Shown piece after piece: positions 17,880 through 28,400 of a stretch of DNA of 64,000 nucleotides; positions within the stretch are counted from its first letter, which is position 1; each line of letters begins with the position of its first letter. The translations under genes and the position numbers were made by a program. This DNA is from Flavobacterium humi. Its GTDB lineage: Bacteria; Bacteroidota; Bacteroidia; Flavobacteriales; Flavobacteriaceae. The notes beneath the pieces are model-generated. The model searched no databases, was not told the origin of the DNA, and saw nothing but the letters and a program-made list of their open reading frames with translations. The DNA lies in the NCBI RefSeq assembly GCF_004745595.1, contig NZ_SRLH01000005.1:248001-312000 (forward strand), written 5' to 3'.

Positions 17880-17949
17880 GGAGCTGTTTCCCGTTATCCA
17901 TTACAATCTTTTTCGTTCCTCAAAAGGATTTTCATTGCTACCGGGGCTA
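17880..17949 (+). repeat. Intergenic stem-forming repeat, copy 3
   Basis: The outer stem is AGC-[TGTTT]-CCCG pairing with CGGG-GCT. The inner stem is short here: AATCTTTT pairs with AAAAGGATT around the bulged G. The final CTA (17947-17949) is the stop codon of the minus-strand tadA gene, as in copy 2 for another gene. Located between two convergent genes. Confidence 0.8.
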
Positions 17950-18393
17950 GTTGCGCCTTTTATTCAAAAAAAACAATTTCATCAAATTCCCGCATTCATG
18001 TTCCAGCACACCGGTCACGACTACGGTTTTCGGATGCAATTGCGTTCCCATGTTGATATAACCACGCTGCGGGTCACGGGCGCCAATCACAATTTTGGAA
18101 ATTTGGCTCCAATACAAAGCACCCGCACACATTTGGCAGGGCTCAAGGGTTACGTATAATGTGCAATCTTTCAGGTATTTGCCGCCCAAAAAATTGGCAG
18201 AAGCCGTAATGGCCTGCATTTCGGCATGTGCTGTGACATCGTTCAGCAATTCGGTCAGGTTATGGCTCCTCGCAATTACCCTGTTGTCAATCACCACAAC
18301 AGCCCCGACAGGGATTTCGCCTTTTTCAAAAGCAGCATCCGCTTCCTGCAGGGCTTTTTTCATGAAATATTCGTCTGTGAAAATGTTTTCCAT
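17947..18393 (-). CDS. tadA: tRNA-specific adenosine deaminase
   Basis: 148 residues from ATG 18393. The zinc site is AHAEMQAI and PCQMC, with the catalytic Glu in the first motif. It converts A34 to inosine in tRNA-Arg(ACG). The frame extends eight codons further upstream, but MENIFTDEYFMKKAL is the family N-terminus. Its stop codon is supplied by repeat copy 3. Confidence 0.93.
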   Translation of the reverse strand: MENIFTDEYFMKKALQEADAAFEKGEIPVGAVVVIDNRVIARSHNLTELLNDVTAHAEMQAITASANFLGGKYLKDCTLYVTLEPCQMCAGALYWSQISKIVIGARDPQRGYINMGTQLHPKTVVVTGVLEHECGNLMKLFFLNKRRN

Positions 18394-18457
18394 GCCGTAA
18401 AAGTACGATTTTGGCATAATTTTAGCTCTATTTATAGAAACCTAAACGATTCAATCT

Positions 18458-18982
18458 ATGGAAGGAAAATTCAAAATAACCATCCCAAAGCCTTGCCATG
18501 AGGACTGGAATGCTATGACACCAGACCAAACCGGTAGGTTTTGCGGGAGTTGTATAAAAAGTGTTGTCGATTTCACTACTATGAAAACTTCGGAAATCCA
18601 GGAATATTTTACGGAAAATTCAGGTAAAAATGTTTGCGGGCGTTTCAAAAACGAACAGGTCAATACATTCAATATGCAAATTCCCCAAAGTGTTTTACAA
18701 CAGAAGATGCCGTTTCGAAAAGCTTTTCTGCTCACACTTTTTGTTGTGATGGGCAGTACATTATTTAGCTGCCGGAACACCAACGGAAGCACTTTAGGAG
18801 AAGTTGCGGTTGTAAATGATACCATTGCCCAGGATTCGATTCAACCGGATGATATGCTTGTCGGGGAAATTTCCATTGATCAAAGAGATTCTTTACACCT
18901 TCCAAGGCCTTTGCTTCCTAAACCAAAAATTGACGAAGTCAAATTTATAAAGAAACCATCCACAAAAACAGAAAATAAATAA
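18458..18982 (+). CDS. Single-pass membrane protein with N-terminal Cys motif domain
   Basis: 174 residues. The N-terminal part has PCHEDWNAM, then GRFCGSCIKSVVDFTTM, a cysteine-containing pattern I recognise from a recurring Bacteroidota domain of unknown function. FCGSC could bind a metal or be redox-active. A single membrane helix follows at about residues 87-105 (AFLLTLFVVMGSTLFSC). The C-terminal 70 residues are Asp/Pro/Lys-rich and disordered-looking. Some relatives carry a TonB-like or DUF domain behind the helix; none is evident here. Confidence 0.65.
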   Translation: MEGKFKITIPKPCHEDWNAMTPDQTGRFCGSCIKSVVDFTTMKTSEIQEYFTENSGKNVCGRFKNEQVNTFNMQIPQSVLQQKMPFRKAFLLTLFVVMGSTLFSCRNTNGSTLGEVAVVNDTIAQDSIQPDDMLVGEISIDQRDSLHLPRPLLPKPKIDEVKFIKKPSTKTENK

Positions 18983-19020
18983 TTCCGATTTAATAATGTA
19001 AATTTGCTTTTTATTCAAAA

Positions 19021-20802
19021 ATGGAAAGCAATCTACTTCAGCATATCAGCAGCCCTGCCGATTTAAAAAAATTAAAGGAACAGCAATTACCGCAACTGGC
19101 CCAGGAATTGCGTGATTTTATTATCGATATTATTTCCAAAAAAGAAGGTCATTTGGGCGCGAGTTTAGGTGTTGTAGAACTGACCATTGCCTTGCATTAC
19201 GTTTTCCATACTCCGGAAGATTTACTGGTTTGGGACGTAGGGCATCAGGCATACGGGCATAAAATCCTAACCGGGCGCAGGGAAATTTTCCATAGTAACA
19301 GGCAGTTGGGCGGCATTTCGGGTTTCCCCAAAAGAAAGGAAAGCCAATACGATACTTTTGGCGTTGGGCATTCGTCAACAGCAATTTCAGCGGCCCTCGG
19401 AATGGCAATAGCTTCCAACCTGAAAGGAGATACCGATAAGCAGCACATAGCTGTTGTTGGTGATGCTTCCATTGCATCGGGAATGGCCTTTGAAGGGCTC
19501 AATCATGCAGGGGTTACCAATGCCAATTTATTGGTTATCCTCAACGACAATGCCATTGGCATCGATCCCAGTGTTGGGGCTTTAAAAGAATACCTGACGG
19601 CTGTCAAAGAAGGCAAGAACCCAAAAGACAACAACATTATCAAATCCTTGAATTTTGATTATTCCGGACCAGTCGACGGCCACGATATTTTCGGTTTGAT
19701 TGCAGAACTGAAACGATTGCAAAAGATAAAAGGGCCAAAATTCCTTCATATTATCACCACTAAAGGAAAAGGGCTGCAACTGGCAGAAGAAGACCAGGTA
19801 AAATACCATGCGCCTGGTAAGTTTGATGCTTTGACCGGCAAAATACACCCGGTTTCTTCCGATAACCTGCCGCCTAAATTCCAGGATGTTTTCGGGTTGA
19901 CTTTGGTCGAATTAGCGAAACAAAACCCAAAAATTGTCGGGATCACTCCGGCTATGCCTACGGGTTCTTCCATGAAATTCATGATGGAAGCTTTCCCGGA
20001 CCGCGCTTTTGATGTGGGTATCGCCGAGCAGCATGCCGTAACGCTGGCTGCCGGTATGGCCACCCAGGGTATGGTGGTTTTCTGTAATGTCTATTCTACT
20101 TTTTTGCAAAGAGCTTACGATCAGGTCATCCACGATGTGGCTATCCAGGATTTGCCGGTTATCTTCTGCCTGGACAGGGCAGGACTTGTGGGTGAAGATG
20201 GCGCCACGCATCATGGGGTTTTTGATATAGCTTATTTAAGCTGCATCCCCAATATGATTGTAGGTGCTCCCATTAATGAAATCGAATTGCGGAACATGAT
20301 GTATACCGCCCAGTTAGGACTTAAGCATCCCATTGCCATCCGTTATCCTCGTGGGCGTGGTGTAGTCCAGGATTGGAAGCAGCCATTTGCCATGCTTGAA
20401 ACCGGAAAAGCGAAAATGCTCAGGAAAGGTTCTAAAATAGCTGTTTTGTCTACTGGAACCATAGGAAATAATGTGATAAATGCGCTGGCCGAAACAGAAC
20501 ATCAAAATTTATTTTCGCACTATCATTTTCCGTTCGTCAAGCCGCTGGATGAGAATTCCCTCCATGAGATTTGCCAAAACCATGAGCATATCCTAACGGC
20601 GGAAGATGGTACTGTTGTAGGCGGATTTGGAAGTTTAGTGGCTTCCTTTTGCACGGAAAACAACTATTCTGTCACTATAGAAAAATTAGGAATACCAGAT
20701 CATTTCATAGAACATGGTTCGGTAAAAGAATTGCAGGAAATATGCGGCATTGATATGGAAAGCCTTCTGTCGAAATTTAAAAAGCTTAGCCTTAAAAATT
20801 AA
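19021..20802 (+). CDS. dxs: 1-deoxy-D-xylulose-5-phosphate synthase
   Basis: 593 residues. It joins pyruvate and glyceraldehyde 3-phosphate in the first step of the MEP isoprenoid pathway, using thiamine diphosphate. GHQAYGHKILTGR carries the N-terminal histidines, GDASIASGMAFEGLNHA is the ThDP/Mg motif, and DVGIAEQHAVTLAAGMA has the catalytic Glu. It is somewhat shorter than the E. coli enzyme, as is common in this phylum. A TAAATTTG -7-like element (18999-19006) is 14 bases before the ATG. Its TAA shares bases with the stop of the convergent protease gene. Confidence 0.95.
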   Translation: MESNLLQHISSPADLKKLKEQQLPQLAQELRDFIIDIISKKEGHLGASLGVVELTIALHYVFHTPEDLLVWDVGHQAYGHKILTGRREIFHSNRQLGGISGFPKRKESQYDTFGVGHSSTAISAALGMAIASNLKGDTDKQHIAVVGDASIASGMAFEGLNHAGVTNANLLVILNDNAIGIDPSVGALKEYLTAVKEGKNPKDNNIIKSLNFDYSGPVDGHDIFGLIAELKRLQKIKGPKFLHIITTKGKGLQLAEEDQVKYHAPGKFDALTGKIHPVSSDNLPPKFQDVFGLTLVELAKQNPKIVGITPAMPTGSSMKFMMEAFPDRAFDVGIAEQHAVTLAAGMATQGMVVFCNVYSTFLQRAYDQVIHDVAIQDLPVIFCLDRAGLVGEDGATHHGVFDIAYLSCIPNMIVGAPINEIELRNMMYTAQLGLKHPIAIRYPRGRGVVQDWKQPFAMLETGKAKMLRKGSKIAVLSTGTIGNNVINALAETEHQNLFSHYHFPFVKPLDENSLHEICQNHEHILTAEDGTVVGGFGSLVASFCTENNYSVTIEKLGIPDHFIEHGSVKELQEICGIDMESLLSKFKKLSLKN

Positions 20803-23399
20803 TCCAGTATTAGTTTTTTAGTGTAATTCAAATCGTTTCCGGTAAGTTTCAGTACATAAATACCTCTTTGAAGCCTGTCTAAATCAATGGTCCGGGTTAT
20901 TTTGAAGTTCTTTACGATTTCCCGGTAAACACTTCGGCCGTTCATGTCAAAAATCCGGATGTCCAAATCACCGGAATAGCCGTAAACGGTTATATTCACC
21001 AAATCATCCACCGGATTAGGGAAGACCATGATTGTATCTTTGTTTAAGTAAGAAGTGCAATTGTCATCTGTTGGAGGCATGGTAAAATCTTCCACCTGGT
21101 CGTTAATGGCCGCCACACCCGAATTCAAGCCACAGGAAGCATTCAGGCCCAAGCCACGCCTGGCGAAAACTTCCCAGATCAGGCAATTGTCAACACCGCC
21201 GGTCGTTTCTTTATCTGCAAATAGTATCGCATCCCTTCCGGAGATAAACGAAGGATTGCAGGGCTGTAATTTCAGCGCGTCGGTAATTAATTGCAATACT
21301 TTATTATTGCCTCCTGTCCCGGTATAAATGTTAGGGTCATACCCGTATTTTTCAACATATTTCCAGGCCAGATCCCATAAAACCGAGGCCCAGACCGTTC
21401 CAACGGAATGCACATTGATTTTTGTTTGCCCATCATCCTGAAAGGTCATTCCATTGGTGTCTCCGTAGGTTAGCGGATCAATTGTCATGTCTGTGGAATA
21501 CGGAAACAGCCTGATTCCTTGCCCGTCAACGGGTTCCTGGGATAAGAAAGTAGCAAATCCTTTTCTCTCAGAACCATTATCCGTACCTTTCATTTGAAGC
21601 ATCAAAGCATAAAAATCAGACCAGCCTTCGCCCATTTGCTCGGTACTTTCCAGGCAAAAAGAATTGGCAGGCCCGCCGGTAAGCCGCGAAGAGATACCGT
21701 GGGCATATTCATGGGCAATGACACCGTTGGCCAGGTCGCTGTCGGAATTGACAAAACCGGTAACAGGCATGCTCAATGTAACATTTACTGTCGCTGAAGC
21801 CATTTTATCCAGCAGCTGATCGCCCAATGCTTTTGTGATGCTTATGGCCGGAATGGTAATTTCCGCATCATCTCCGGACATGATAAACGCCCCATCTGCA
21901 TTATTGATAACGATTACGGCAATGGCCCCGGCTACTTGTGCATTTTTTACCTTAACGACAAAATTGCATTGCCCTCTTTTGACAACGGCTATTTTCCCGT
22001 TGAGTTGTGAAGCATTAACGGCAGCCGTACAGCCATCGTCAGCGTTATATAAGACCAAATCGCTGGTTATCCCATTCGGGGAAACAGGCAAATCAGCATG
22101 CCCCGGAATGAAATTATTGTCATTGGCTTGGTATTCTCCCAGTAGTTCCGCCGGAGCGTTTATGGTGATTATTTTTTTAGGAGGTTGCCTGTTCCATAAA
22201 AACATCTGCATCCTTGGCTGAAAACCGTCCGGAGGAGAAGTGAAATTGGCATTGTTCGAACCGCTTCCGTCTTGGGAATCCGCAATTACGGCATCGTCTC
22301 CATCACCGCCTTTTCCATAATTATTCTGCTGGAAATTGCCATTGGCTTCCGTAAAGCCATATTGGTAGAGGATATCGTGCATGATATTGCACATGTAAAA
22401 TAAATTCGTGGTGGCAGCATCGGTATATTGGGTAGCCGGAACATTGGTCCCCGGATATGGGAAATCAAAAAGCAGTCCCGATCCACCATCAGGGCTGGTT
22501 CCGCCTTCGTCGTTCCCGGCCAGGTCTTCTTTGGCCCAGGCATTATTTCCTCGGGTAACCGTAAATTCAGGACCGTCAATACCGTTTGTATCATGCCAGC
22601 CGAAAGGGGATGCGGTCGTGTTGTAAGGAGCACTTATCAACTCCCTTGCGCCATGGTCAGGGCTTTCAATAAAGTACGGAAAGACGCGGTATCCCGAAGA
22701 TTCCAGCAGCGTAGGGTTTTTAAGCATTCCGGAGGTGAAAGAATAGGAGTTGCTTGCAGTTGTTGCAGGGCTGCCGGTTTCAAAATGGCACCGAAGGACC
22801 AAATCTTTCTTATCGAGCAACTGGCCGTTTTCCGCATCGATTTTGACACTCCACAAATGATTGTAATCTTGCGAATAAAAACAAAAATCCCACGCCAGGC
22901 GTATTTCGGTTTCGTTGACCGGATACAAGACCAATTGTGCCCTGATAGGGTCTTCGTGCAATAAGCCGTTAGGGATTTTATAGGTAAAAGGCCCTGTTTT
23001 CTGCGGGACAGGATTGGATTTGTTTTCTGTGCCTAAGGATTTGTATACTTTTGAAAGAGCATCAGGTAATTTTATTTTAGGCATAACGGTATTGACCCGA
23101 TGCAAAAGATCGGCTTCAAAACGATTGCCAACATTGATTATCTTTTGGTTTTTGACCGAAAAATTGGTAACCGCACCCACGATCTCGATCCCGGAATAAC
23201 GTTGGGTTACATACACACTTGTAATTCCTGTGGCAGCCGAATTGGCTTCGCTTTTGATAATCCAGTCCGAAAGGTCATTTGAACTCGTTTTTAATGCTCC
23301 GGAATTGGTTTCCAGATAGTTTTTAACCAGTTCAGATGAAGATTGCGAAAATCCAAAAGGACTAATAAACAGCAGCAAAAAAAGTATGTTTTTTTTCAT
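20799..23399 (-). CDS. T9SS-secreted M36 (fungalysin) metalloprotease
   Basis: 866 residues. Signal peptide (ends near GFSQ), an FTP-type propeptide, then an M36 catalytic domain with HEYAHGISS (zinc ligands His563 and His567, Glu564). A PA domain is inserted at about residues 440-520. The C-terminal 80 residues (VFPNPVDDLVNI to TKKLILD) are a type A T9SS sorting domain, so the enzyme is exported to the surface or medium. ATG 23399 is preferred to a TTG two codons upstream. A TAACTTTG-type -7 element lies on the reverse strand at 23428-23435. Confidence 0.93.
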   Translation of the reverse strand: MKKNILFLLLFISPFGFSQSSSELVKNYLETNSGALKTSSNDLSDWIIKSEANSAATGITSVYVTQRYSGIEIVGAVTNFSVKNQKIINVGNRFEADLLHRVNTVMPKIKLPDALSKVYKSLGTENKSNPVPQKTGPFTYKIPNGLLHEDPIRAQLVLYPVNETEIRLAWDFCFYSQDYNHLWSVKIDAENGQLLDKKDLVLRCHFETGSPATTASNSYSFTSGMLKNPTLLESSGYRVFPYFIESPDHGARELISAPYNTTASPFGWHDTNGIDGPEFTVTRGNNAWAKEDLAGNDEGGTSPDGGSGLLFDFPYPGTNVPATQYTDAATTNLFYMCNIMHDILYQYGFTEANGNFQQNNYGKGGDGDDAVIADSQDGSGSNNANFTSPPDGFQPRMQMFLWNRQPPKKIITINAPAELLGEYQANDNNFIPGHADLPVSPNGITSDLVLYNADDGCTAAVNASQLNGKIAVVKRGQCNFVVKVKNAQVAGAIAVIVINNADGAFIMSGDDAEITIPAISITKALGDQLLDKMASATVNVTLSMPVTGFVNSDSDLANGVIAHEYAHGISSRLTGGPANSFCLESTEQMGEGWSDFYALMLQMKGTDNGSERKGFATFLSQEPVDGQGIRLFPYSTDMTIDPLTYGDTNGMTFQDDGQTKINVHSVGTVWASVLWDLAWKYVEKYGYDPNIYTGTGGNNKVLQLITDALKLQPCNPSFISGRDAILFADKETTGGVDNCLIWEVFARRGLGLNASCGLNSGVAAINDQVEDFTMPPTDDNCTSYLNKDTIMVFPNPVDDLVNITVYGYSGDLDIRIFDMNGRSVYREIVKNFKITRTIDLDRLQRGIYVLKLTGNDLNYTKKLILD

Positions 23400-23478
23400 A
23401 AGCAACCTGGCTTTAAGAGGTCTTTCTCAAAGTTATAATTTTTTTTGCACTAAAAAACAGAACTTTCCATTTATATTT

Positions 23479-24825
23479 TTAGCTGTTGTTTGTGGAGATT
23501 ATCTTGTTGTAAAGTAATGCATTACCGTCGGTTAACATAGAAATGAAATGACAAATATGCAACAAACGGTTGTACAGGCCGTCTTTTTCCAAATGATGTT
23601 TTTCGGGCAGGATCTTGAGCAATAAATTATCGAAATTGGATGTGGTGCCTTCGTGTTTGTTGTTATATGCGGTAATGAATTTGTCCAGCAGGTTGTTGAT
23701 GATCTGGTATCCGGTCAGTTCTTTTTCGATGACTTCGCGGCTTTGGTATATTTTTTTAACACTTAGCTTAATGATATCGTCCATTTGCGCCTTGTACTTG
23801 CTTTTGTCCGTTAAGGCGAAAGGGAACTTGCCTTGCAGGATGGCCTCTTCGTTTTCAACAAATACTTTGACCGCATCATTGATCAGGCTTCCGATGGCCA
23901 GGGCTCGCAAATAGCTGATCCTGTCTTCTTTTGTAGTCAGGGCTTTGTATTTGGAAGAATCAATGGAGTCTTTGACCAATTTGATCAGGTATTCCAAAGC
24001 AAAATCTTCTGAAACCAAACCCAGGTTGATGCCGTCTTCAAAATCGATGATGGTATAACAGATATCATCGGCCGCTTCGACCAAATAGGCTAAGGGATGC
24101 CTTTCGAAACCAATGTCATTCCCGGTTTTATTCGGAATCAATCCTAATTCTTTGGCTACTTCTTCAAAAAACACTTTATCCTGCTGGAAAAAACCGTATT
24201 TCTTATCGGCAATATTCGCAGTAGGTTTTTTAGGAAGGCTTTCTTTCGGGTATTTCATAAAAGCGCCTAGGGTGGCGTAGGTAACACGCAAACCGCCTTC
24301 TACTCCGGGACGGGAACCTGTAAGTACCGAAAAACCGTTGGCATTTCCTTCAAAATCAATCAGGTCCTGCCATTCTTTATCGGTTAAGCGGTCTTTGAAC
24401 TGTTTTCCTTTCCCTATGGAAAAATATTCCCCGATGGCTTTTTCACCCGAGTGCCCGAAAGGCGGGTTCCCGATATCGTGTGCCAAAGAAGCCGCGGCGA
24501 CAATTGCCCCGAAGTCATTCATATGATAACCGTGTATTTCCTGCAGGTGAGGGTATTTTTCCAGGATTTTTTTGCCGACCAATCTTCCCAAAGAACGTCC
24601 TACCACCGAAACCTCGAGGCTATGGGTCAACCTGGTGTGTACGAAATCTGTTTTGGAGAGCGGAATGACCTGTGTTTTGTCCTGTAAGCTCCTAAAAGCA
24701 GAAGAGAATATGATCCGGTCGTAATCGACTTCAAAACCCAACCGGGTATCGTCCTGTTCTTTACGCAATCGTTTGTTGGTATCGCCTTGGCGTTTTAAAG
24801 ATAATAATTGTTCCCAGTGCATCAT
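23479..24825 (-). CDS. dgt: Deoxyguanosinetriphosphate triphosphohydrolase (dGTPase)
   Basis: 448 residues. An HD-domain hydrolase that splits dGTP to deoxyguanosine and triphosphate. RLTHSLEVS and HDIGNPPFGHSGE hold the metal-binding His/Asp residues, and RIIFSSAFRSLQDKTQV is the family N-terminal motif. It would adjust dNTP pools together with nrdA/nrdB and the dCMP deaminase in this window. A second ATG one codon in is equally plausible. Confidence 0.93.
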   Translation of the reverse strand: MMHWEQLLSLKRQGDTNKRLRKEQDDTRLGFEVDYDRIIFSSAFRSLQDKTQVIPLSKTDFVHTRLTHSLEVSVVGRSLGRLVGKKILEKYPHLQEIHGYHMNDFGAIVAAASLAHDIGNPPFGHSGEKAIGEYFSIGKGKQFKDRLTDKEWQDLIDFEGNANGFSVLTGSRPGVEGGLRVTYATLGAFMKYPKESLPKKPTANIADKKYGFFQQDKVFFEEVAKELGLIPNKTGNDIGFERHPLAYLVEAADDICYTIIDFEDGINLGLVSEDFALEYLIKLVKDSIDSSKYKALTTKEDRISYLRALAIGSLINDAVKVFVENEEAILQGKFPFALTDKSKYKAQMDDIIKLSVKKIYQSREVIEKELTGYQIINNLLDKFITAYNNKHEGTTSNFDNLLLKILPEKHHLEKDGLYNRLLHICHFISMLTDGNALLYNKIISTNNS

Positions 24826-24903
24826 TGGAAGTTGGAATTTGCCCTTCGACTGTGCTTAGGGTGACATTTAGAATACGAATGTACGAATTGAAGTCTTATT
24901 TTT

Positions 24904-25347
24904 TTAAATTATTTTTTCCATACAGATACTGCTTTCGACACCTATGTATTGCCCATAGTTTTCAATAGTGGCATAGCCTGATTTTTTATAAAGGAGGATG
25001 GCATTTTCCAGTTTGTATGACGTTTCCAAAATGCATTTCCCGAAGCCGAGTTCTTTCGCCCAGGATTCCAATTCGGCCAAAACCTTGCTGGCAACACCTT
25101 TGCCGCGGTGTTCAGGATGCACGAACATTCTTTTGATTTCCGCTACCTGAGGCTCATATTCCTTGAAAGCGCCACAACCTACAGCGATGCCATCGTCATA
25201 ACAGACCACGACATTTTTGAGCTCAATTTTGTTGAATTGTGCGAAAAAATCTTTTTCATCGCCGTCAATGATGACAAGGTATTCGTCAAAAAGCGCCGTC
25301 AAGTATTGAAAATCGATATTGTCGGATGTGGTTCGGATTAGTTTCAT
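24904..25347 (-). CDS. GNAT family N-acetyltransferase
   Basis: 147 residues. The acetyl-CoA loop is HPEHRGKGVAS and the C-terminal LYKKSGYATI is the GNAT B motif. EIKRMFVHP before the loop is also typical. The substrate is unknown. It stands between dgt and the M43 protease and is not obviously in an operon with either. Confidence 0.9.
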   Translation of the reverse strand: MKLIRTTSDNIDFQYLTALFDEYLVIIDGDEKDFFAQFNKIELKNVVVCYDDGIAVGCGAFKEYEPQVAEIKRMFVHPEHRGKGVASKVLAELESWAKELGFGKCILETSYKLENAILLYKKSGYATIENYGQYIGVESSICMEKII

Positions 25348-25446
25348 TTGCTGTTTTTTTATCCCATGGAAATTGGAATTCCAAAATTAGGCATAATTGA
25401 AACAGCAGTCAACCGAAAAATGGCGATTATGAAATTTGTTTCCCGG

Positions 25447-28400
25447 TTACTCCTTTATTATTTGCATAGCATTTGAAAAATCGTCCCCAAAGATTTTAAC
25501 AATAAACACCCCAGACTGCAATGCTGACAGATCTATTGTTTTTTGTTTGTTGAAATCAAAACTGGATTCTTTTGAAACCATCCGGCCTTGCATATCAAAA
25601 ACTTCGATTGATGCTTTGCCTGCATAACTACCGCTGGATATGATAAATATTCCAGTCGATGGATTCGGTTTTATTTGAAAATCCGAATAGGTAAAGGTTT
25701 GATTATTAAGATTTGGGCAAAATGGAGCGATTGTTTTAGTGTTGGTACTTGTACATCCCATTGCATTGGTCATAGTAAAAGACAAGGTTCCGGGCAAGGC
25801 AGACCAACTGACATTGACACTCTCAAGATTTGCCGGTCCTGTTATGGTTCCCGTACCGCCAGTTATAGACCATACTCCTGTTTCTCCTGCTTGCAGTCCA
25901 ACCGAATTGGAAGTGACGTTCGCATTGGTTTGAGTCAAACAAGCTGTGCTGCTTCCTGAAATGGCTGGAATTGGAGCGGTTATGATGTCTATTGAAGTTG
26001 TTCCCAGGGTTACATTATTAATGTCTTTAAGAGTAATGAGATAATTGCCGTTTTGCGAAAAATTATACGTTGGATTGGTAACATTTGAAGTGGTGCTTGT
26101 CCCAAGGGTTGTATTTGTAAAAGTCCACGCAAATGCTGTACCGCATACATTCGGGAAAAATTTATAAGTGTTGCAAGCGGTGATGTATTTGCTTATGACG
26201 TTTGTTGTATTGGGGCTAAAATAAGCGGTAGCCTGTTGTGCATCAATATTATTAGGCAATTCCGGGCCAACCCGATAGGCAAAAGAAGTCGTTTTGGGTC
26301 CATTTACTGAAAAGTGGCATGCATTGGGATCCTGGTTCGTTGCAACAGTGTCCGGAGCATGGATTATCCCTAATTTTTGATAATTATTAGTTGTATTGCT
26401 CATGGCCACATAAATTTTTCCGTCCGGGCCATTTTTAAGTGTCCAAGGGCCGTCAGTTGTGGAAATAATTTCTTTCCTGGAGTTGTTTATGGCTATGCTA
26501 TTGATATTAAACTGATATATTTTCTTGGCATAAAAATCGGTCACATACAATAAATTTGAGTTTGGGCTAAAAGCAGCTCCGAACATTTGGGCATAGGTGG
26601 GAAGTGGGGTTTCAGGAATGGATATTATTGAGTAAGAACTGCTTACGATACCTTGGGCTTTGTTAAAATCAAATAAACGGCATTGAACTGATACAGATCC
26701 GTAAGGGTGCATCAGAAATAATTTGTTGCCATTAGGAGCCATATAAATTGAACTGTCAGACAAAAAAGGAGTTGTACCGACAATTTGTTGTTCGCTTTGA
26801 TAAGTCAAACCACTGCTGGATAATGAAAAAACAACCAAATAAGGCGTCGTTCCTTTTTTTAGCAAGGTGATGATCCAATAATCATTGCTGTCGCATTTCT
26901 TTACCGCTGAAATACAGACCGACCCCAGTAACGCTCCGTCAGTAGCTGTACTAAAGCCATTACCGGCAGGAAGTGTTACCGGCTGGCGAAGGGCTCCCAT
27001 TGTGGCATTCGTCCCGGAAACATTTACAATATTATATCGGAAACCAATGTCTGACGCGCCGGAGTTATGGGATTGTTGCGTAAAAATATAGTATTGGGTA
27101 ATTGTATTTCCGGACACTGGCGGTTTTGGTACTATCAGCACCTGATTGCTTTTGCTGCTGCTTGTGTTTAGCATTAAATCGGTACCATTAATGAGAGCAT
27201 GCTGGTTATTCCAGACTTTAAATTTATTGGTATAAAAAAGTAAATTACCGGAACTGTCACATTGTGAATTGCAACTTACATTCGTTGAATTGTTAATCGG
27301 GAATGTTGGATCGAAAACGGCCTTTCCAGTACTGAAACTTAATCCGTTACCGGCATCTACATACCAATAGGAATTAGAGTTTGCAATCGTAGTGCAATTT
27401 GTAACATACACTAAAACAGATGAGGTTTTTGATTGCCCATTGCTGCCAGTAACGGTCAACGTCACCGTATAAGGCGAATTTGCCGCAGAAGTATAAATAT
27501 GGGATCCAACTTGCGTAGTAGCGGTATTTGGATTGGCAACGGTTGAAAAAGCATCTCCGAAATCCCATAAATAGGTCTGAGCGGAAGGAGCGGTAAAAGA
27601 AGTGGCGGCCGTTGGGCTTGCACAAGGTGAAAAATCATTCGCTGAGATGGTTGCGGACAATAAATTGGATGATCCGCAGGTTCCGGTGTAAATAATGTTA
27701 TCGCTTTCAAATAAAGTATTTCGGTACAGGTTCAGCGTGGTAAGCATCCTCTGGATTTGCCCGGTCGAAAAATGATTTTGGCAGTTATGGTTCCCATAAT
27801 CCATATAATTGGACAGATCATCAAGTACGGGAGGTGTTTCCGGGCAGGAATTTGTCCCGGGCACACAATTGAAGTTTGGAGCCGCTACCGCCGGAGTATC
27901 GCAAACATGGTCGCCGTCCAATAAGCAATTGTTGGAAGTATTGGAACAGCTTCCGTCAAAAGTATGGTACAATGCCAAATAATGCCCCACTTCATGTACC
28001 AGTACTTTTCCCATGTTGTAATTGGCCAATAAATTCGGATTTCCATTCCCGAATACATCATAACGCATAACAATCCCATCAAAAACAGGGGAAGTATTCG
28101 GATACATAGAATAGCCTAAAATACCGGAATTGTTGCCATCGATGCTTTTGACAACCCAAATCCTTAAATACCGGTCTTTGGTTATCTGAGGGCTTGCGGT
28201 TGCAACAAGACTCGATTGGGAACTGGAAAAATGGTTGGACAATCCGGGGTTATTCACATGTATAATTCCGGTAGTTGTTTGTATGTCTGAAGCATTTGCC
28301 ACAGGAACCGGGCTTGTTGTATTGGCTTTGGTTGCCAGGCAAAATTGTATGCCGGTATTTAAAAAATAATTGTTCAGGGCAAGCAACTGAGCATTTACCT

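Noticed and set aside
17799..18056. Open frame covering the cold shock terminator and repeat copy 3
   Set aside because: It translates a terminator and the repeat, then runs antisense into tadA. The frame is explained by the repeat, not by a protein.
22428..22964. 178-residue plus-strand frame opposite the M36 protease
   Set aside because: Antisense shadow without recognisable domains.
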